Source of the DNA: Platynereis dumerilii
Lineage: Eukaryota > Annelida > Polychaeta > Phyllodocida > Nereididae
Length of the DNA: 64,000 nt
Reading direction: 5' to 3'
Assembly (NCBI GenBank): GCA_026936325.1
Contig: JAPTHN010000001.1
Coordinates: forward strand, 76,701,380 to 76,765,379
Position numbers and translations under genes: made by a program. Shown in pieces: positions 38,058 to 50,294 of this stretch; within the stretch, counting starts at the first letter, position 1, and each line of letters opens with the position of its first letter. The notes under the pieces were generated by a model. It was given only the letters and a program-made list of their open reading frames with translations. It made no database searches and was not told where the DNA came from.

Positions 38058-40263
38058 TTAGGCCTGTCACTTTTGCAAAAATGTTTAAAATGTCAAGGTC
38101 CTCATGCTTTTTGGGGGGAAGTAAGTTCTTACTTATACAAAAAGTCTAATTTCATCAAAATCTGATGAAAAAAATCCAGGCCAGAAATATGCTATATTTC
38201 AGGAACCGTTTGAGATAGAGACATGAAATAAATTATTTTAAAGATGTCAATGTCCTCATGCTTTTTTGGGGGAAGTAAGTTCTTACTAATACAAATATTC
38301 TGATTTCATCAAAATCTGAAGAAAAAAACCCAGGCCCCTGGCCCATTTAAAATTTAACCTTTTCCAAATATTGTAAAAATCAGAAATATGCAATATCTTA
38401 GGAACTGTTTGAGATAGAGACATGAAATAAAGACCAAAAGATGTGTCATGGTTATGTTTATAACAACTTCCAGCTATCATAGGCCCAACTCCAATAGTTT
38501 TTGAGTTATATTGAAATACCTGTTTTTTTTGGGATTCTTGCCGGTTTCAACTGCGTTTTGCAAGTCAGATGCCTTCATCCTCAATACTGACAGCAGATAA
38601 ACACCATATAAATACTTCTGCACTGATTTCTGAATTCATATTGATTAGAACAGTTGGTTCAGCAGATTTGGACAGTTTTTATATGGCACTGCTGTGACTG
38701 TATCAAGATCTTTCTGCCAAGGTGAAGAAAACTTGCATTGATTCTCATTAGAGTTCAGAGCTCTAGAAATAGTCTTGAAGGACTGGAGATCCTGTGACAA
38801 ATGCCAAACAATTTTTGTGTGTGCTGCATTGTTAAAATGGATCAGAGGAAGAATGGTAGATGTAACTGATACATGGATCCCTAAATGGGGTGTTAGGGGG
38901 CTCAGTGCTCAAGCTTCCACCTAAACTATAATTTTGAATTCAATATGTGTGTTTATTGATTAAGCAGGGCCTGCAGAATGTGTGTCAAGACAGATTGAGT
39001 GTAACTGTGCTGCCAATATAGACTGCCATGTCTCGATCCGACACTGATCCCTCAAATTGAAGGCTGTTTAAGTTCATGTTGTGGAAAGAAATATGATAGA
39101 TGCAGTGGTACCTTCATTGGATGCACATACATTTTTCTGAATGAGAAAACTGGACGATGGAAAAGTATGAAATTCATTTCTCTTTCAAATCCCTGTCAAA
39201 TAATCATAAGAGATAACATTTTGAATTCTGTGCAAAAATTTTGACAAACAATTGTATTATTTAATTTGTGTATTCTTGTAGTGGAATTGATGAGGAGTTG
39301 GATCATCTGTAGATCTTTCGCCGTAATTTTTTTTTTCAAGAATATGCCAAATAAATAATCCTGTTTCTTTCAAGTGAGGCACATTTAAATGTTGCCTTTT
39401 ACATCTAATCAAGGCAAGCAGAAGGAATAGAATGTCTGAGGACATAGTAGTCCAACTTCTGGAACCTTATATTTCCATGTGAATATTAAGGCTCAAAGCA
39501 TCCCGATGCACATGCCAGCTCTGCTCTTTTGTTTGTGACAACCACATATAGTCACACACATAGTTATACTATTCCACATAAAACCACAAGGTGTGTTCCT
39601 CAAACTAAGTTCAGAGACCTTGCCAAAGCTATTTCATTTGCTATATGTCTTTGGGGGAATGTTGGCTATTACCTGTGTAGGTGATTTCATTAGTACACGA
39701 TTCTCAGGTTCTTGGCCCCAAAATACATAGCATTTTTAGTTAATCTGATTGGTTTAGAAGAATAGAACGTCACACATGTCATATATATATATCAAACGTA
39801 TTAAGTCCCTGTTTAGCATTGATTTCTCACTATCAAGTGTGAATGACCATAATCGTGTACTAATGAAATCACCTGTAATGGATGCTTATACAAAAAGTAC
39901 CATGCTCAATTGGCCAAATCCTGGTGTATAGTGTATACAGTTAAAGTTTTCTGAATGGTCATGCCTTTGAAGGCTCTCTAAGAATCATTTGTGAAGATGC
40001 AAACATGGCTTGATTGTTTTGCTGATTCTAGATGATGTGTCTAGTTCAAATGGTTGTTGAATCCACTGAAAGAATGGAAAGGAATTAGGAAGATTCTCAT
40101 AAAAATATTGGATGATAGCAGTAAAATGAGCCAGTTCTAATTCAAACCAAAGCTCGTAGGAAGTCCCAGACAGCTTTTCCAGTTTCAAGCATAATTTAAC
40201 TTTGTTCTGAAACCATTAAGTCTACCAAGGCAACAATTTTGAAAGATTAAGTTTTTTTCAAAT

Positions 40264-43200
40264 TATGAGTTATCTGGCGGCTGTTATTAGTGCCCAGCAG
40301 TAACTCAATTAGATATGTATGATGATACATATCTGCTTCCTAAAGTTCCACTTCAAAAGGTTTAAATCAAGACAGACAAGATGGTTGATGTTGACAGCTT
40401 CAAGACCAGAGATAAACTAAAGCTTTATTTCCAAGATGGCTGACTGTTCCAGTCAGTGACCTCATTTACATATATATTAATTACATACAGGCATGGTCAT
40501 TGAGCCATGATGATTCTCATTGAGGGTCTGTTCCCTGACCCTTTCAACAACCCCAACAATACAAACTATGAGACAAAGACACAATGTGGGACTCTTCCAC
40601 ATTTAGGTGGCACAAGTTTACCTTTAATTGCCCCAAGCCAATTGAGAGCCCAATTCTCTGGTGTCATTGCTTGACCAACTCAAAGCACCCTGATGGGAGG
40701 TCCTAAGTTATCATACCAATAGGGCAATTAGGGCCTCTCACAGGTGTGCAGGCAAGGGGGTTCAGACAATGACCAGCATGAGACAATTGGGGTGTTTGAC
40801 TTCTAAAATGCACAATAGCTATTGTTGAGTTAGACTTTGAGTTTTAGATAGTTACCCCAGTGCCACCTACCAGTGAGATGATATCCATAATTAAGAGTAA
40901 ATATGACACAGCCTTAATGAGTGCTAGTTACAGTTAACCAAGATTAGTTATGATTCAATAAACAATGATCAATAACCTGGATCTTACACAACTCCCCTCC
41001 CTTAAGAAGATCTATGAACTATGTGAAGAGATCTTAAGCTAGGCCTATAGAGCTAAGAGACAGTTATTGACTTATTTGATAAATTAATTTTAATGATACC
41101 AAATTAGACTTAAAACCGTGTTCAGATGTACTGCAATATTACAAGGGTTACACAACTCCCATATCATAGATATGGCTAATCAATCAAGGGCCAGTTCATA
41201 TCCTTTTGAATCAGGCCCCCTGCCGAGAAGTTTATCTCCTTAAATTTTGCTTTGGTACACTGCACTAAATATGGTAAATCACAATGTTCATTTACATATC
41301 CTAAAACCTATAACCAAGAACTAGATATATTTCAATTAGAGATAAAGACTGTGTCATGGCATCAATTTTTTAAAAATATGCATATAAACTGACAATAGAT
41401 TTTGATGAACCCAAGATAATAATGAAGTAAGAGTAACCAGGGGTGAGTAATATATATATCAATTCAAAATGAAATTGTCCAAATTAGCATTGACTTTAAA
41501 ATGTCTCAAGTTTTCTGTCATTCATTTCTTAACTGCACATATATGCCTCTAGGCATAGTTTCAAAGTCATTTACATAGCAAACCTTGCAATTCAAAGACA
41601 TGGTGATACACAACAAATCAAACAATTCATAAAGGTTTTAAAGTATCATTGCTAGAGCTCCCTAAAACAACTTCATTCTGTGCTTCCACCCTTGACACAG
41701 ATCCTTCAATTAATGCATTTTATATACACCAAATTTAACAATACTGGTGAGACATGAAAGTTATCCTATATCAGTTTCCAAGAGTCCTTTAATTGATACA
41801 TCCCACTTCAGATTCCAAGAGTCCTTTAATTGATACATCCCACTTCAGATTCCAAGAGTCCTTTAATTGATTTCAGTAATTCTTGACAATAGGGGTATTC
41901 CATGAGAGCAGCCAGTTTATGATGAGTGGCCAGTGATTTCAATGTCTATTTCATTTCTTCTGATTTTCCAAGTTTAATCGATGGTCAGTTTAAGTTGCAA
42001 GGGATCCAGGGACTTGACAATGTTAAACGATTTTGTGATACTTAATTGATGATGCAGGTGAGATGCAATGATTCTAGGAATGGCAAAGTACAGAGACAAT
42101 ACCTACTGACAGCAATGTAAAATTTGTGCCAGTTTCCGGGATTCCTAGAATTGGTGATGTTCTCATTTTGTATTTTAAAAAAAAAATGAGCCAACTTTCG
42201 GGAGATGCTTTTGCATGCTTGCGGTTCCCTTGAGACTCTGCCAAAACAAAAATCCGTGACAAAATGAGAACAATGAGAGTTCAATGAATCAGGGCTTTTA
42301 ACCCAATGATGATTATGACAGATTCAACATATATCAGTCCATCCAACTTCCGGCCCAAACGTTATACATATCCGTTCTAAAGTGACATCCTGGGGATAGC
42401 TTCTCCAATTGGTCCAAAATGTCAGACTTGAAACTCCAGGCAGTTAAACTTGTTATATATATTGTGTATATATATTTTGTTAAATTCCAAATCTTGCAGA
42501 TTTATGCACATTCAAAGTTATTGCAATGATTTTTCCAACAGTGCTTTCAAACTCATGTTGCACTTGACATGTCTTCTGGTCAATATTCCTTAATGTTCAG
42601 TCCCTCCAGATCTGACCCTTCCTGGTGAAGTTGGTGCCATCTTGTAAAATTTCCTTGTGAGCTCCTTAAATCTCCTTAATATTTAAATTCCGGCATGTTC
42701 ATACAAGTCAAAGGGTCACCAATATGAGTTATCTGGCGGCTGTTATTAGTGCCCAGCAGTAACTCAATTAGATATGTATGATGATACATATCTGCTTCCT
42801 AAAGTTCCATTTCAAAAGGTTTAAATCAAGACAGACAAGATGGTTGATGTTGACAGCTTCAAGACCAGAGATAAACTAAAGCTTTATTTCCAAGATGGCT
42901 GACTGTTCCAGTCAGTGACCTCATTTACATATATATTAATTACATACAGGCATGGTCATTGAGCCATGATGATTCTCATTGAGGGTCTGTTCCCTGACCC
43001 TTTCAACAACCCCAACAATACAAACTATGAGACAAAGACACAATGTGGGACTCTTAATTATGGATATCATCTCACTTAATTATGGATATCACTTAATTAT
43101 GGATATCACTTAATTATGGATATCATCTCACATTTAGGTGGCACAAGTTTACCTTTAATTGCCCCAAGCCAATTGAGAGCCCAATTCTCTGGTGTCATTG

Positions 43201-43519
43201 CTTGACCAACTCAAAGCACCCTGATGGGAGGTCCTAAGTTATCATACCAATAGGGCAATTAGGGCCTCTCACAGGTGTGCAGGCAAGGGGGTTCAGACAA
43301 TGACCAGCATGAGACAATTGGGGTGTTTGACTTCTAAAATGCACAATAGCTATTGTTGAGTTAGACTTTGAGTTTTAGATAGTTACCCCAGTGCCACCTA
43401 CCAGTGAGATGATATCCATAATTAAGAGTAAATATGACACAGCCTTAATGAGTGCTAGTTACAGTTAACCAAGATTAGTTATGATTCAATAAACAATGAT
43501 CAATAACCTGGATCTTACA
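40264..43519. mobile_element. LTR element without genes (TRIM/LARD-like)
   Basis: Two direct long terminal repeats (40264-40988 and 42723-43519) flank about 1.73 kb of internal DNA. The repeats begin (TA)TGAGTTATCTGGCGG and end CTGGATCTTACA, so TG..CA borders are present. AAAT on both outer sides could be the target duplication. Apart from one extra block of about 72 bp in the right repeat, I found about one difference over 720 bases, so the insertion is recent. The interior has no protein-coding frame and holds three copies of a 37-bp unit (41776-41874). Lineage is unknown. A Penelope-like element is an alternative, and it must depend on another element for its enzymes. Confidence 0.8.
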
Positions 43520-45033
43520 AAATGACTCCGACTTAGTTTTCCCCAATCTGAATTGTCAACTATTGAATAAACTGTCTATTGTTTTAGTGCAATGTAGTTG
43601 TTATCCATTATGATGATGTTAGTTGAGACATCTGACAGACTGGTAGATGTGTCAGGCTTATCACTTCAGCTTCTCTCAATATGCGCACAGAAGTGGCAGA
43701 CAGTTCAGCTATATATTATCTCCAGCTATTCGAAACTTGAGCTAACGTTACATCAACCTTTCTTCCTTTGAGCCATTTTGACAATGCAGCACACACGAAA
43801 GAAAATTGTTTGGCATTTGTCACAGGATCACCAGTCCCTCAAGACTATTTCTATAGCTCTGAACTCCAACGAGAATCGATACAAGTTTTCTTCACTTTGG
43901 CAGAAGATCTTGATACACAGTCACAGCAGTGTGATATATAAGCATGTAAAAATTGTCCTAATCTGCTGAACCAACTGTTCTAATCAATACGAATTCAGAA
44001 ATCAGTGCAGAAGTATTTATGGAGACCGTAAGGTCTCGGCCCGCAGGGCCGTGACCTGGAGGTCTTAATATGGTACGAGACAGAGCTACTCACACATGGA
44101 TATACCCCAGATACAATAAATGGATGTCGGACTCGGAGTATTTTACTATATGTGACGTCAACTATGTTGTTTTAGGTCAGCGCCCCCACCGGTCATGGCG
44201 AGACATTGTGGTGACGTCATCAATAGGTCAATGAACTTTGCACTGGCTCAGGTGACGTTTATGTTTGTTGCACAACTCGCAGGACTCACCCTCCCGCACA
44301 GATTGCTCAATAAAAACAAGGGGTATTAATTCACGGACCCCTTACGCTACTCCAACAAAACTACTGATTGCCCAGTTATGAAGACTTACAAGCTGCTTTT
44401 CTACACTCTTTGCAATGTCCTTAGCCAGGTGTCATGTTCAAATTATCATAATCTAACTATAGGCAATTATGAAACGCCCTTTATTCCCCCCCTTCCCACA
44501 TGGATGTCTTCACGGGTGTTATGCTAGTTTAAAGTGAAATAGGAGCATTTTTGCAAAGCAATCAAACATTCATAACGTTATCAATATATGAGGCACATTC
44601 AAAACGCAAATTTTATGCAACGCAAATCATTTGATCTCATGCAGGATTCACTACCAGTTTGAAATAAAACAGTATTTTATGTCCGAATTCGAGCCTCAGG
44701 TTTTCAGCTAAAGTAAATCATATCAAATGATTATAAATGCTTTATTTCCTGCTTTTCTTTAAAAGTTGTTCAATTGCTATCACAACAATTAGGCCTAACT
44801 TGACATCTTTTCTTAAATCATGCAATGGGTTGCATAATTAATTAAGAAAACAGCTAGTGTCATCCAATTCAACTTGTCAACTTTTAGAACAATGAATACC
44901 TTTTCTTTCTTTTCTCTCTTTTTAAAAGCAACTATCACAGATTCGATTTTTAAGTAGGGCCTTTAGAATATTTAATTGATATTATTCTCATTTATAAGGA
45001 ATTATTTTCTTGTACATTTTATATCAGACTTTA

Positions 45034-45324
45034 GGGGCCGACCAGACGATAGTTGGGGGGGGGGGCTACGGACTTTACCCCCGGGACGAACTTTTTTTTT
45101 CGTTCGTGGCACGTCGACGAACAATTTTTTTGCTTGCGAACGCGCGACAAACTTTTTTATCGGAATTTTAGCATTACGGTACCCTAGTTACAGGTTGAAA
45201 CAAACTTTTTTTTTTATTTCCATGTGCTGAACAAACTTTTTTTTTCAGTGTCAAGTGAGAAACAATCTTTTTTTTTCACCAAATATCCATAGCCCCCCCC
45301 CCCCAAAGATCATCTGGTCGGCCC
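45034..45324. mobile_element. MITE with GGGGCCGACCAGA ends
   Basis: The inverted ends GGGGCCGACCAGACGATAGTTGGGGG and their near mirror (CCCCAAAGATCATCTGGTCGGCCC) are flanked by TTTA on both sides (45030-45033, 45325-45328). The 291-bp interior is five or six loose copies of a GAACAAACTTTTTTTTT-like motif. It is non-coding and nested in the 44021-48467 insertion. Confidence 0.8.
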
Positions 45325-45339
45325 TTTACTGATTGATAC

Positions 45340-47200
45340 TCCCCAATCAGCGAGTTTGTTTGGACTTGCCCAGAAGATGATAACTCCTGGGTCATTGACC
45401 TTTACACAATTTTGCGCAATGTAACCATTTCCAAGACACAACACTGTCTGACTTTTTTTGGCTCTGAAATGAGACAAATGTTGTTGTTGCCCCCCTCTTT
45501 GCCTCTCACCTGATTTTCTTAAACTTTCTTAAACTCAGTGACCTCTTAATTAAAATTTACCTGTTTCATCAGAAAATCAGGAATCGTTAGATCTTGGGCT
45601 GTATTCGTGCTGGAAGGATGCGGTTTTTTTCTAACCACACACTATTCCTTTGCAAGAGGAACTGTATAAGTCAGAAATTTGACGGATCATTGCAAGATAT
45701 TGGTCCCAAAATGAATTAATATTATATTTCCGACATATCTAAAAGATTATTGATATTTATTATTAAAAATCAATTTAATTTGAATCATGCTTTTACATGA
45801 AATAATGATTTAGGTTGTGACCGAACAGCCCTTTTTCTTGTTTTTTGTTGGTTTTTTTTCCTTCAAATTTCCTAATCAGTAACTGCCTGAGGCAATAACT
45901 GATGCCCTGACACGCAATTATGATTTACAATTGTTTAGATTATGACATTGAAGAATGTATTTAAAATTTAGTCAATCAAGTGATCTGCTGATGAACATGG
46001 TGTCTGTGGGGAAAAAAAAACATGTGATAAGCAGGTGCGTAAACTGTACTCTCCTATTGCTTTTCAATTTTCCTAATTCCAAATTTGACATGGTTTCACA
46101 AGCACAGGGGACTCTGAACAGTGAAAAAATGTTGAAATATCTATATAATTATACAGAAACACTTTAAACTTTGTGTAGAAACCCCTGTGGTTACAAGAGC
46201 ATGTCTGGCTACAGGGGCATCAGTTTAATTTTAAAGTGGTGGGGCAAATTGGGCTGAAGTCTTCAGGAATAATGTGCAGGGAAAATCCTCAAAATGTTTC
46301 CCCATGCAACACCCATTTTTTGGTCAAAAAGTGGTGGGGCAAATGCCCCACCAGCCCCACCTACACCGACGCCACTGTCTGGCTCTGTGGAAAATCCATG
46401 GATTCACTTCAAACGTTCACAATCTGTAGCTGACTAGCTTTTTGTGAGCACATTTGGCAAGTTGAAAAGGTGTGCGTTTTAAATAATCTGAGTTTAGTTT
46501 CAAAACGCAGACTCAAAACAAAGTTGCTAAATGGGTACAGAACAAGTTACTGATATGTGAGAAAATAATTCATGCAATAAGATGACTTTTTGATTATGTA
46601 CCCTACAAGGAACAATTTATTTCCTTGTCCTTCTTCAGGAATTCTTGGTCGGCGCCTTGTACAGTAGGCCCCATGTGTAACATTGCTCAATTAAGAAAAA
46701 AAAGTTCTGTGTCATAATTCCATTAGTCTTCACATCTTTTTTAAGAAGAATGCCATGTGTCTCTTCTTTTTTTCTTTTTTGTCAGACAGATAGATAGATG
46801 TAGAGGTTGATAGATTGATCGAAATGTATTATTACAAGCTGATAAACTATCAGATATGTATTTTTTGCAGATTTGCAGAAATAATTTATTGCCCAGTTTT
46901 GATGAAAAAATGTTTCCGGGCAGTCTTGAAATGAATAATCCCTTGAAGGTTATTAATTTTCTGAACATGGTGTTGTTTCACTCAATTGTTTTTTAGAATC
47001 AGAAATATAGGACGTAGGCTACATGGGCAAATTATATCAGTACGTCTAGATCAAACAGTGGCAAATTCATACTGTTATTGGATAGGCTTAATAAAAATAA
47101 TTTAGATCCTCTAATATTTCCAAGCAAATAGACCTGGTCACGTCATCAATATGGGATATGGAATCGAGTCTTGAGTCTGTTCATGACGCCACCTGCAATG
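45340..47200. other. Non-coding interior of the composite insertion
   Basis: No gene is supported. A short GATA run lies near 46790. GTGGGGCAAAT..GGGGCAAATG occurs twice near 46240-46340. Confidence 0.45.
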
Positions 47201-47316
47201 CTGTTGCTATGACGTCACTAATTCAAGTTAGTGTGCGCCATGACCGGTGAGGTCGCATGATAAAACAACATAACGTCACGTAGGCCCAAGTCCGTCGTCA
47301 AGTCTATGGATATTAT

Positions 47317-47468
47317 AACAAAACAACCCAAGTCAGGGTCACTGAGTAACAATATCACGAGCTGTTGTGTGAATTAATATCACTCGAGCCCGCAGGGCGA
47401 GAGTGATATTAATTCACACAACAGCGAGTGATATTGTACGAAGTGCCCTGACGCGTGGTTGTTTTGTT
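47317..47468. repeat. Long imperfect palindrome (about 152 bp)
   Basis: Arms of about 75 bp meet at CGAGCCCGCAGGGCGAG. The inner 25 bases of each arm (GCTGTTGTGTGAATTAATAT then CACTC) are identical mirrors. Outer parts (AACAAAACAACC, GTCAGGG, ACAATATCAC) pair with a few mismatches. It abuts the next element exactly. Confidence 0.85.
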
Positions 47469-47748
47469 TTTATCACCTGGTTTTACCTCAAATTTTCAAT
47501 TATAAAGAGGGACTATTTTCTGCCATTACAAAAATGTGACGTCACCATGGAGCAACAATGGTGGTGACGTCACAATCCCATTGTTTTGGCCATTGCTTGG
47601 TTTGTGACGTCATCAGGCATCTGAAATGCCGGTGATGTCATAACCATTGTTAAAAAATATCGCCCTTGAAGGGTGGTATTTTTTACGATATCATAGGCCC
47701 TGATATTTTGACTGTAAACAGTGATATTCACAGTCAACCAGGTGATAA
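47469..47748. mobile_element. Hairpin MITE with TTTATCACCTGGTT ends
   Basis: TTTATCACCTGGTT at the left is mirrored by AACCAGGTGATAAA at the right. The interior has two hairpins (ATATCGCCCTTGAAGGGTGG type and TTGACTGT..ACAGTCAA) and three TGACGTCA sites. It is 280 bp and non-coding. The target duplication is unclear. Confidence 0.65.
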
Positions 47749-48752
47749 ACTAGGCAAATCTTCAGGATGCGGCAAGCTGTCAAAAGTGGCACCGTGATTA
47801 TGACGTCAATACTAAATGAGACACAATGGTGATGACGTCACAAAACAGTCTGCATAGATGACGTCACTCTACTGAGCTATAAATAGACCAGAGTGCTGAC
47901 GCCACCACACCATGCAGCTGGCTAATTACGTAGCTAGATCAGCACTGAGCTTTGCACAAGTCAGCACTGAGCAGGCCACAGAATCAGTGAAGCGTGTCTG
48001 AGTGGCAAGCATAGCACAGAGTTATGCAATATGGTGGTTACTGAATAATTAATTAATTATGATACAGACATGATAAGCCCAAAGACTACATTTATTTATT
48101 AAAGATTTTGTTACTTTCTACATGCAGATGACATGTAGAAATATTTGAACAATCGAGAGCTGAGTATAATAGTTGTTATAATACATTGAACATGTATTGT
48201 GTATTTTTACGTTTTACATCAAAAGTATTTAAAGAGGAAATATTCAAGTGGGCCTATCATTTAAATAAGAATATAATAGAGGAAATATTCAAGTAGGCCT
48301 ATCATTTAATTAAAATAAGACTACAGTAGAGACCAGACCTTGGAATTATGACATTAATGATTAATTTTGACAACACAAATTCTGCACTTGATATATTTCA
48401 CATTGGGCTTTTAGATTTGCTGTTGATATTTTTCCTTACGGTCTCACTATGCTTCGGCATTATCATATTATGGTGTTTATCTGCTGTCAGTATTGAGGAT
48501 GAAGGCATCTGGAGTTAGGCCTATGATAGCAATGGAAGCAATTATGCATCTTTTGGTCTTTATTTCAGGTCTCTATCTCAAACGGTTCCTGAGATATTGC
48601 ATATTTCTGAAAATTCGGAAAAGGACAATTTTTAAATGGGCCAAGGGCCTGGGTTTTTTCATCAGATCTGGATGAAATTAGACTTTTTGTATAAGTAAGA
48701 ACTTACTTCCCCCAAAAAAGCATGAGGACCTTGACAAAAGTGACAGGCCTAA

Positions 48753-49754
48753 CGAGTCCAAATACATATAAATTAATATTGTCTTGTTTCTCAGCCTTGT
48801 TAAAGTGAAACGTCTTTCATGTTCACCGAAGTTTAACATCTGTCTACACTTTGTCCTACAACATGCAAACTGATGTTTGGCCAGGCCTAATTGCTGAGCA
48901 TCTACAAGTGGCACAGCAGAAATACACAGACTCACAGGTATAGATGAGCTTCTTTTGCTATTTATATGTGATGTTATGGACCGATTTTTGACAACAGCAG
49001 CCCTTACATGTTATCAATTTATTTGAAATTTAATAAAGATAGGACAAAGTATAATTGTGAATATTTGTGTCCCCACCCTGTGTAAAACGATTATCTGACT
49101 CTGAAAATTTTAATATTTCTCATCTTGCCCGTCAGGACCTTAGAAGGAAACCATCATGAATATGAGCATGCAAATTGGTATGGAGGAAAATTCTTTCATC
49201 CACCAAGGTGTCTCTCAACGAAGTTTGGGGTTAAAAAAATGTACGTTTATAGAATCTGCCAATGAAGCACTGCAGTACATTGTCTCAGCTTCGATACTGA
49301 AGGGTGAAAAGATTAACATTTTTGGTTTTTCACACCCTATTGTCTGGAAAATATCTGTTACGAAAGATTTAGCGGTAAAATTTACGTAATTTCTAAAATG
49401 CATTTCTATGTGAAAACAGACAAAACATCCACCAATTGATGTTACTAGCATGATACCCCGTTAAATGTGGGGGGAGGGGGGTAAAATATGAAATATAAAT
49501 TATGAACATAAAACCCAGCCTAAAACCTTGTAGTGGGTGAGAAAAGGTTGCATGCACGTTTTTGTGGATGGGCAACTTATACTTTAGCTGGGAAAAACGG
49601 AGGGGTCCATGAATTAATAGTAGGATGTTTACGTTGTGTGCCAGTTGGGAGTCAGCCAATGACCTGGCGTCGTAAAATCTGCAACTATTACATCTCTGGG
49701 TGGAACCTGATAGGCTAACACACTCCGTCAAATTACAGTGATTATAATCATCTC
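48753..49754. other. Unassigned stretch between elements
   Basis: No element is recognised. A plus-strand frame of 77 codons (49156-49389) starts at MNMSMQIGMEE but has no recognisable family, and I do not call it a gene. Confidence 0.4.
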
Positions 49755-50294
49755 ATGTTGCAGGTGTTAATGGTGCAATTTATTAGGCTAGACGATGTAC
49801 CTAGTGATAAGTTGTCTGTTAGTGATAAGTTTGAGACAAAAGAAGTTACTCCCCCTGATGTAGAAGTTGTAACTCCGCCTAAGGTTAACACAACTAGGCG
49901 AGGCCGAATTGTTAGAAGGCCGAACAGATTAGATGATTAATTAATTTATTAATAATGATTGATGTATTGATTACTTAATGTATGTAGTCTTTAGTCTGAA
50001 TGCGAGTTGTTTGTAACTCCTTCGTAACTTTGTAAGTTGTTCAGGTTACTTGTTCTCATGTAATTTAAATTTACTAGATTGTGTTGGAGTAATACTCCAA
50101 GGTGGGGAGTTTGTTGGAAAATTAATTGTTTCACTGTAAGGTGCTGCCCTCTCACTGCAAGGTGGTGCCCTCTGTGGGATTAAAATGTATCGCTCTCCCG
50201 TGCTGAAGGTAAAATAAAAGAGATGATGTTTTCCTGTTAAAATGGCTGGTGTTGGTTGTCATTTTCGCTGGCTAAATTGGATAAATTCCCCACA
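49755..50294 (+). mobile_element. Gypsy-like LTR element, 3' end only
   Basis: A short frame ending TRRGRIVRRPNRLDD (stop near 49940) matches the basic tail that closes many Ty3/gypsy pol proteins. It is followed by a purine-rich tract (AAGGTGGGGAG, about 50099-50110) and a single repeat that begins TGTTGGAAAATTA (50112), contains an AATAAA and ends TTCCCCACA (50294), as a 3' LTR would. Nothing upstream resembles the rest of pol, so this is a fossil remnant of one element. Confidence 0.65.

Larger units (their letters stand above)
47210..47885 (+). promoter_or_regulatory. Cluster of seven TGACGTCA (CRE) sites ending in a TATA box
   Basis: Exact TGACGTCA palindromes start at 47210, 47537, 47565, 47605, 47801, 47833 and 47859, and TATAAATA lies at 47878-47885. 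Two more copies of the palindrome are at 44153 and 44212. TGACGTCA is the full cAMP-response element bound by CREB/ATF-type factors. Close spacing to a TATA box looks like a promoter firing to the right, but no protein-coding frame follows before 48467. The sites may instead be part of the hairpin elements themselves. Confidence 0.5.
44021..48467. mobile_element. Composite hairpin-rich insertion, about 4.4 kb
   Basis: It interrupts the foldback element between GCAGAAGTATTTAT and TTATGGTGTTTATC, with TTAT on both sides as a likely target duplication. GAGACCGTAAGG near the left end (44022) is mirrored by CCTTACGGTCTC near the right end (48434-48445). The left end carries nested hairpins (AGACCGTAAGGTCT, CGGCCCGCAGGGCCG). 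A further inverted pair, about 44092-44230 against 47205-47310, shares TGTTGTTTTA, CACCGGTCATGGCG and TGACGTCA. No protein frame is recognised. Several smaller elements lie inside it. Confidence 0.65.
38058..48752. mobile_element. Foldback DNA element split by two later insertions
   Basis: The left arm (38058-38862) is mirrored by a right arm in two pieces (48752-48472 and 44016-43745). The outermost match is TTAGGCCTGTCACTTTTG / CAAAAGTGACAGGCCTAA. Further paired landmarks are CCTCATGC, GAAGTAAGTTCTTAC, GAACCGTTTGAGATAGAGAC, CATCCTCAATACTGACAGCAG and TGCAGAAGTATTTAT. The left arm holds an extra tandem copy of about 160 bp, and about 85 bp is missing from the right arm. The arms are diverged by perhaps 10-20 percent, so this is the oldest layer. 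Removing the LTR element and the composite insertion leaves roughly 3 kb. No transposase is seen and no clear target duplication was found. Confidence 0.8.

Noticed and set aside
49156-49389. 77-codon plus-strand frame
   Set aside because: No family resemblance, no splice or promoter support, and within a transposon-rich stretch.
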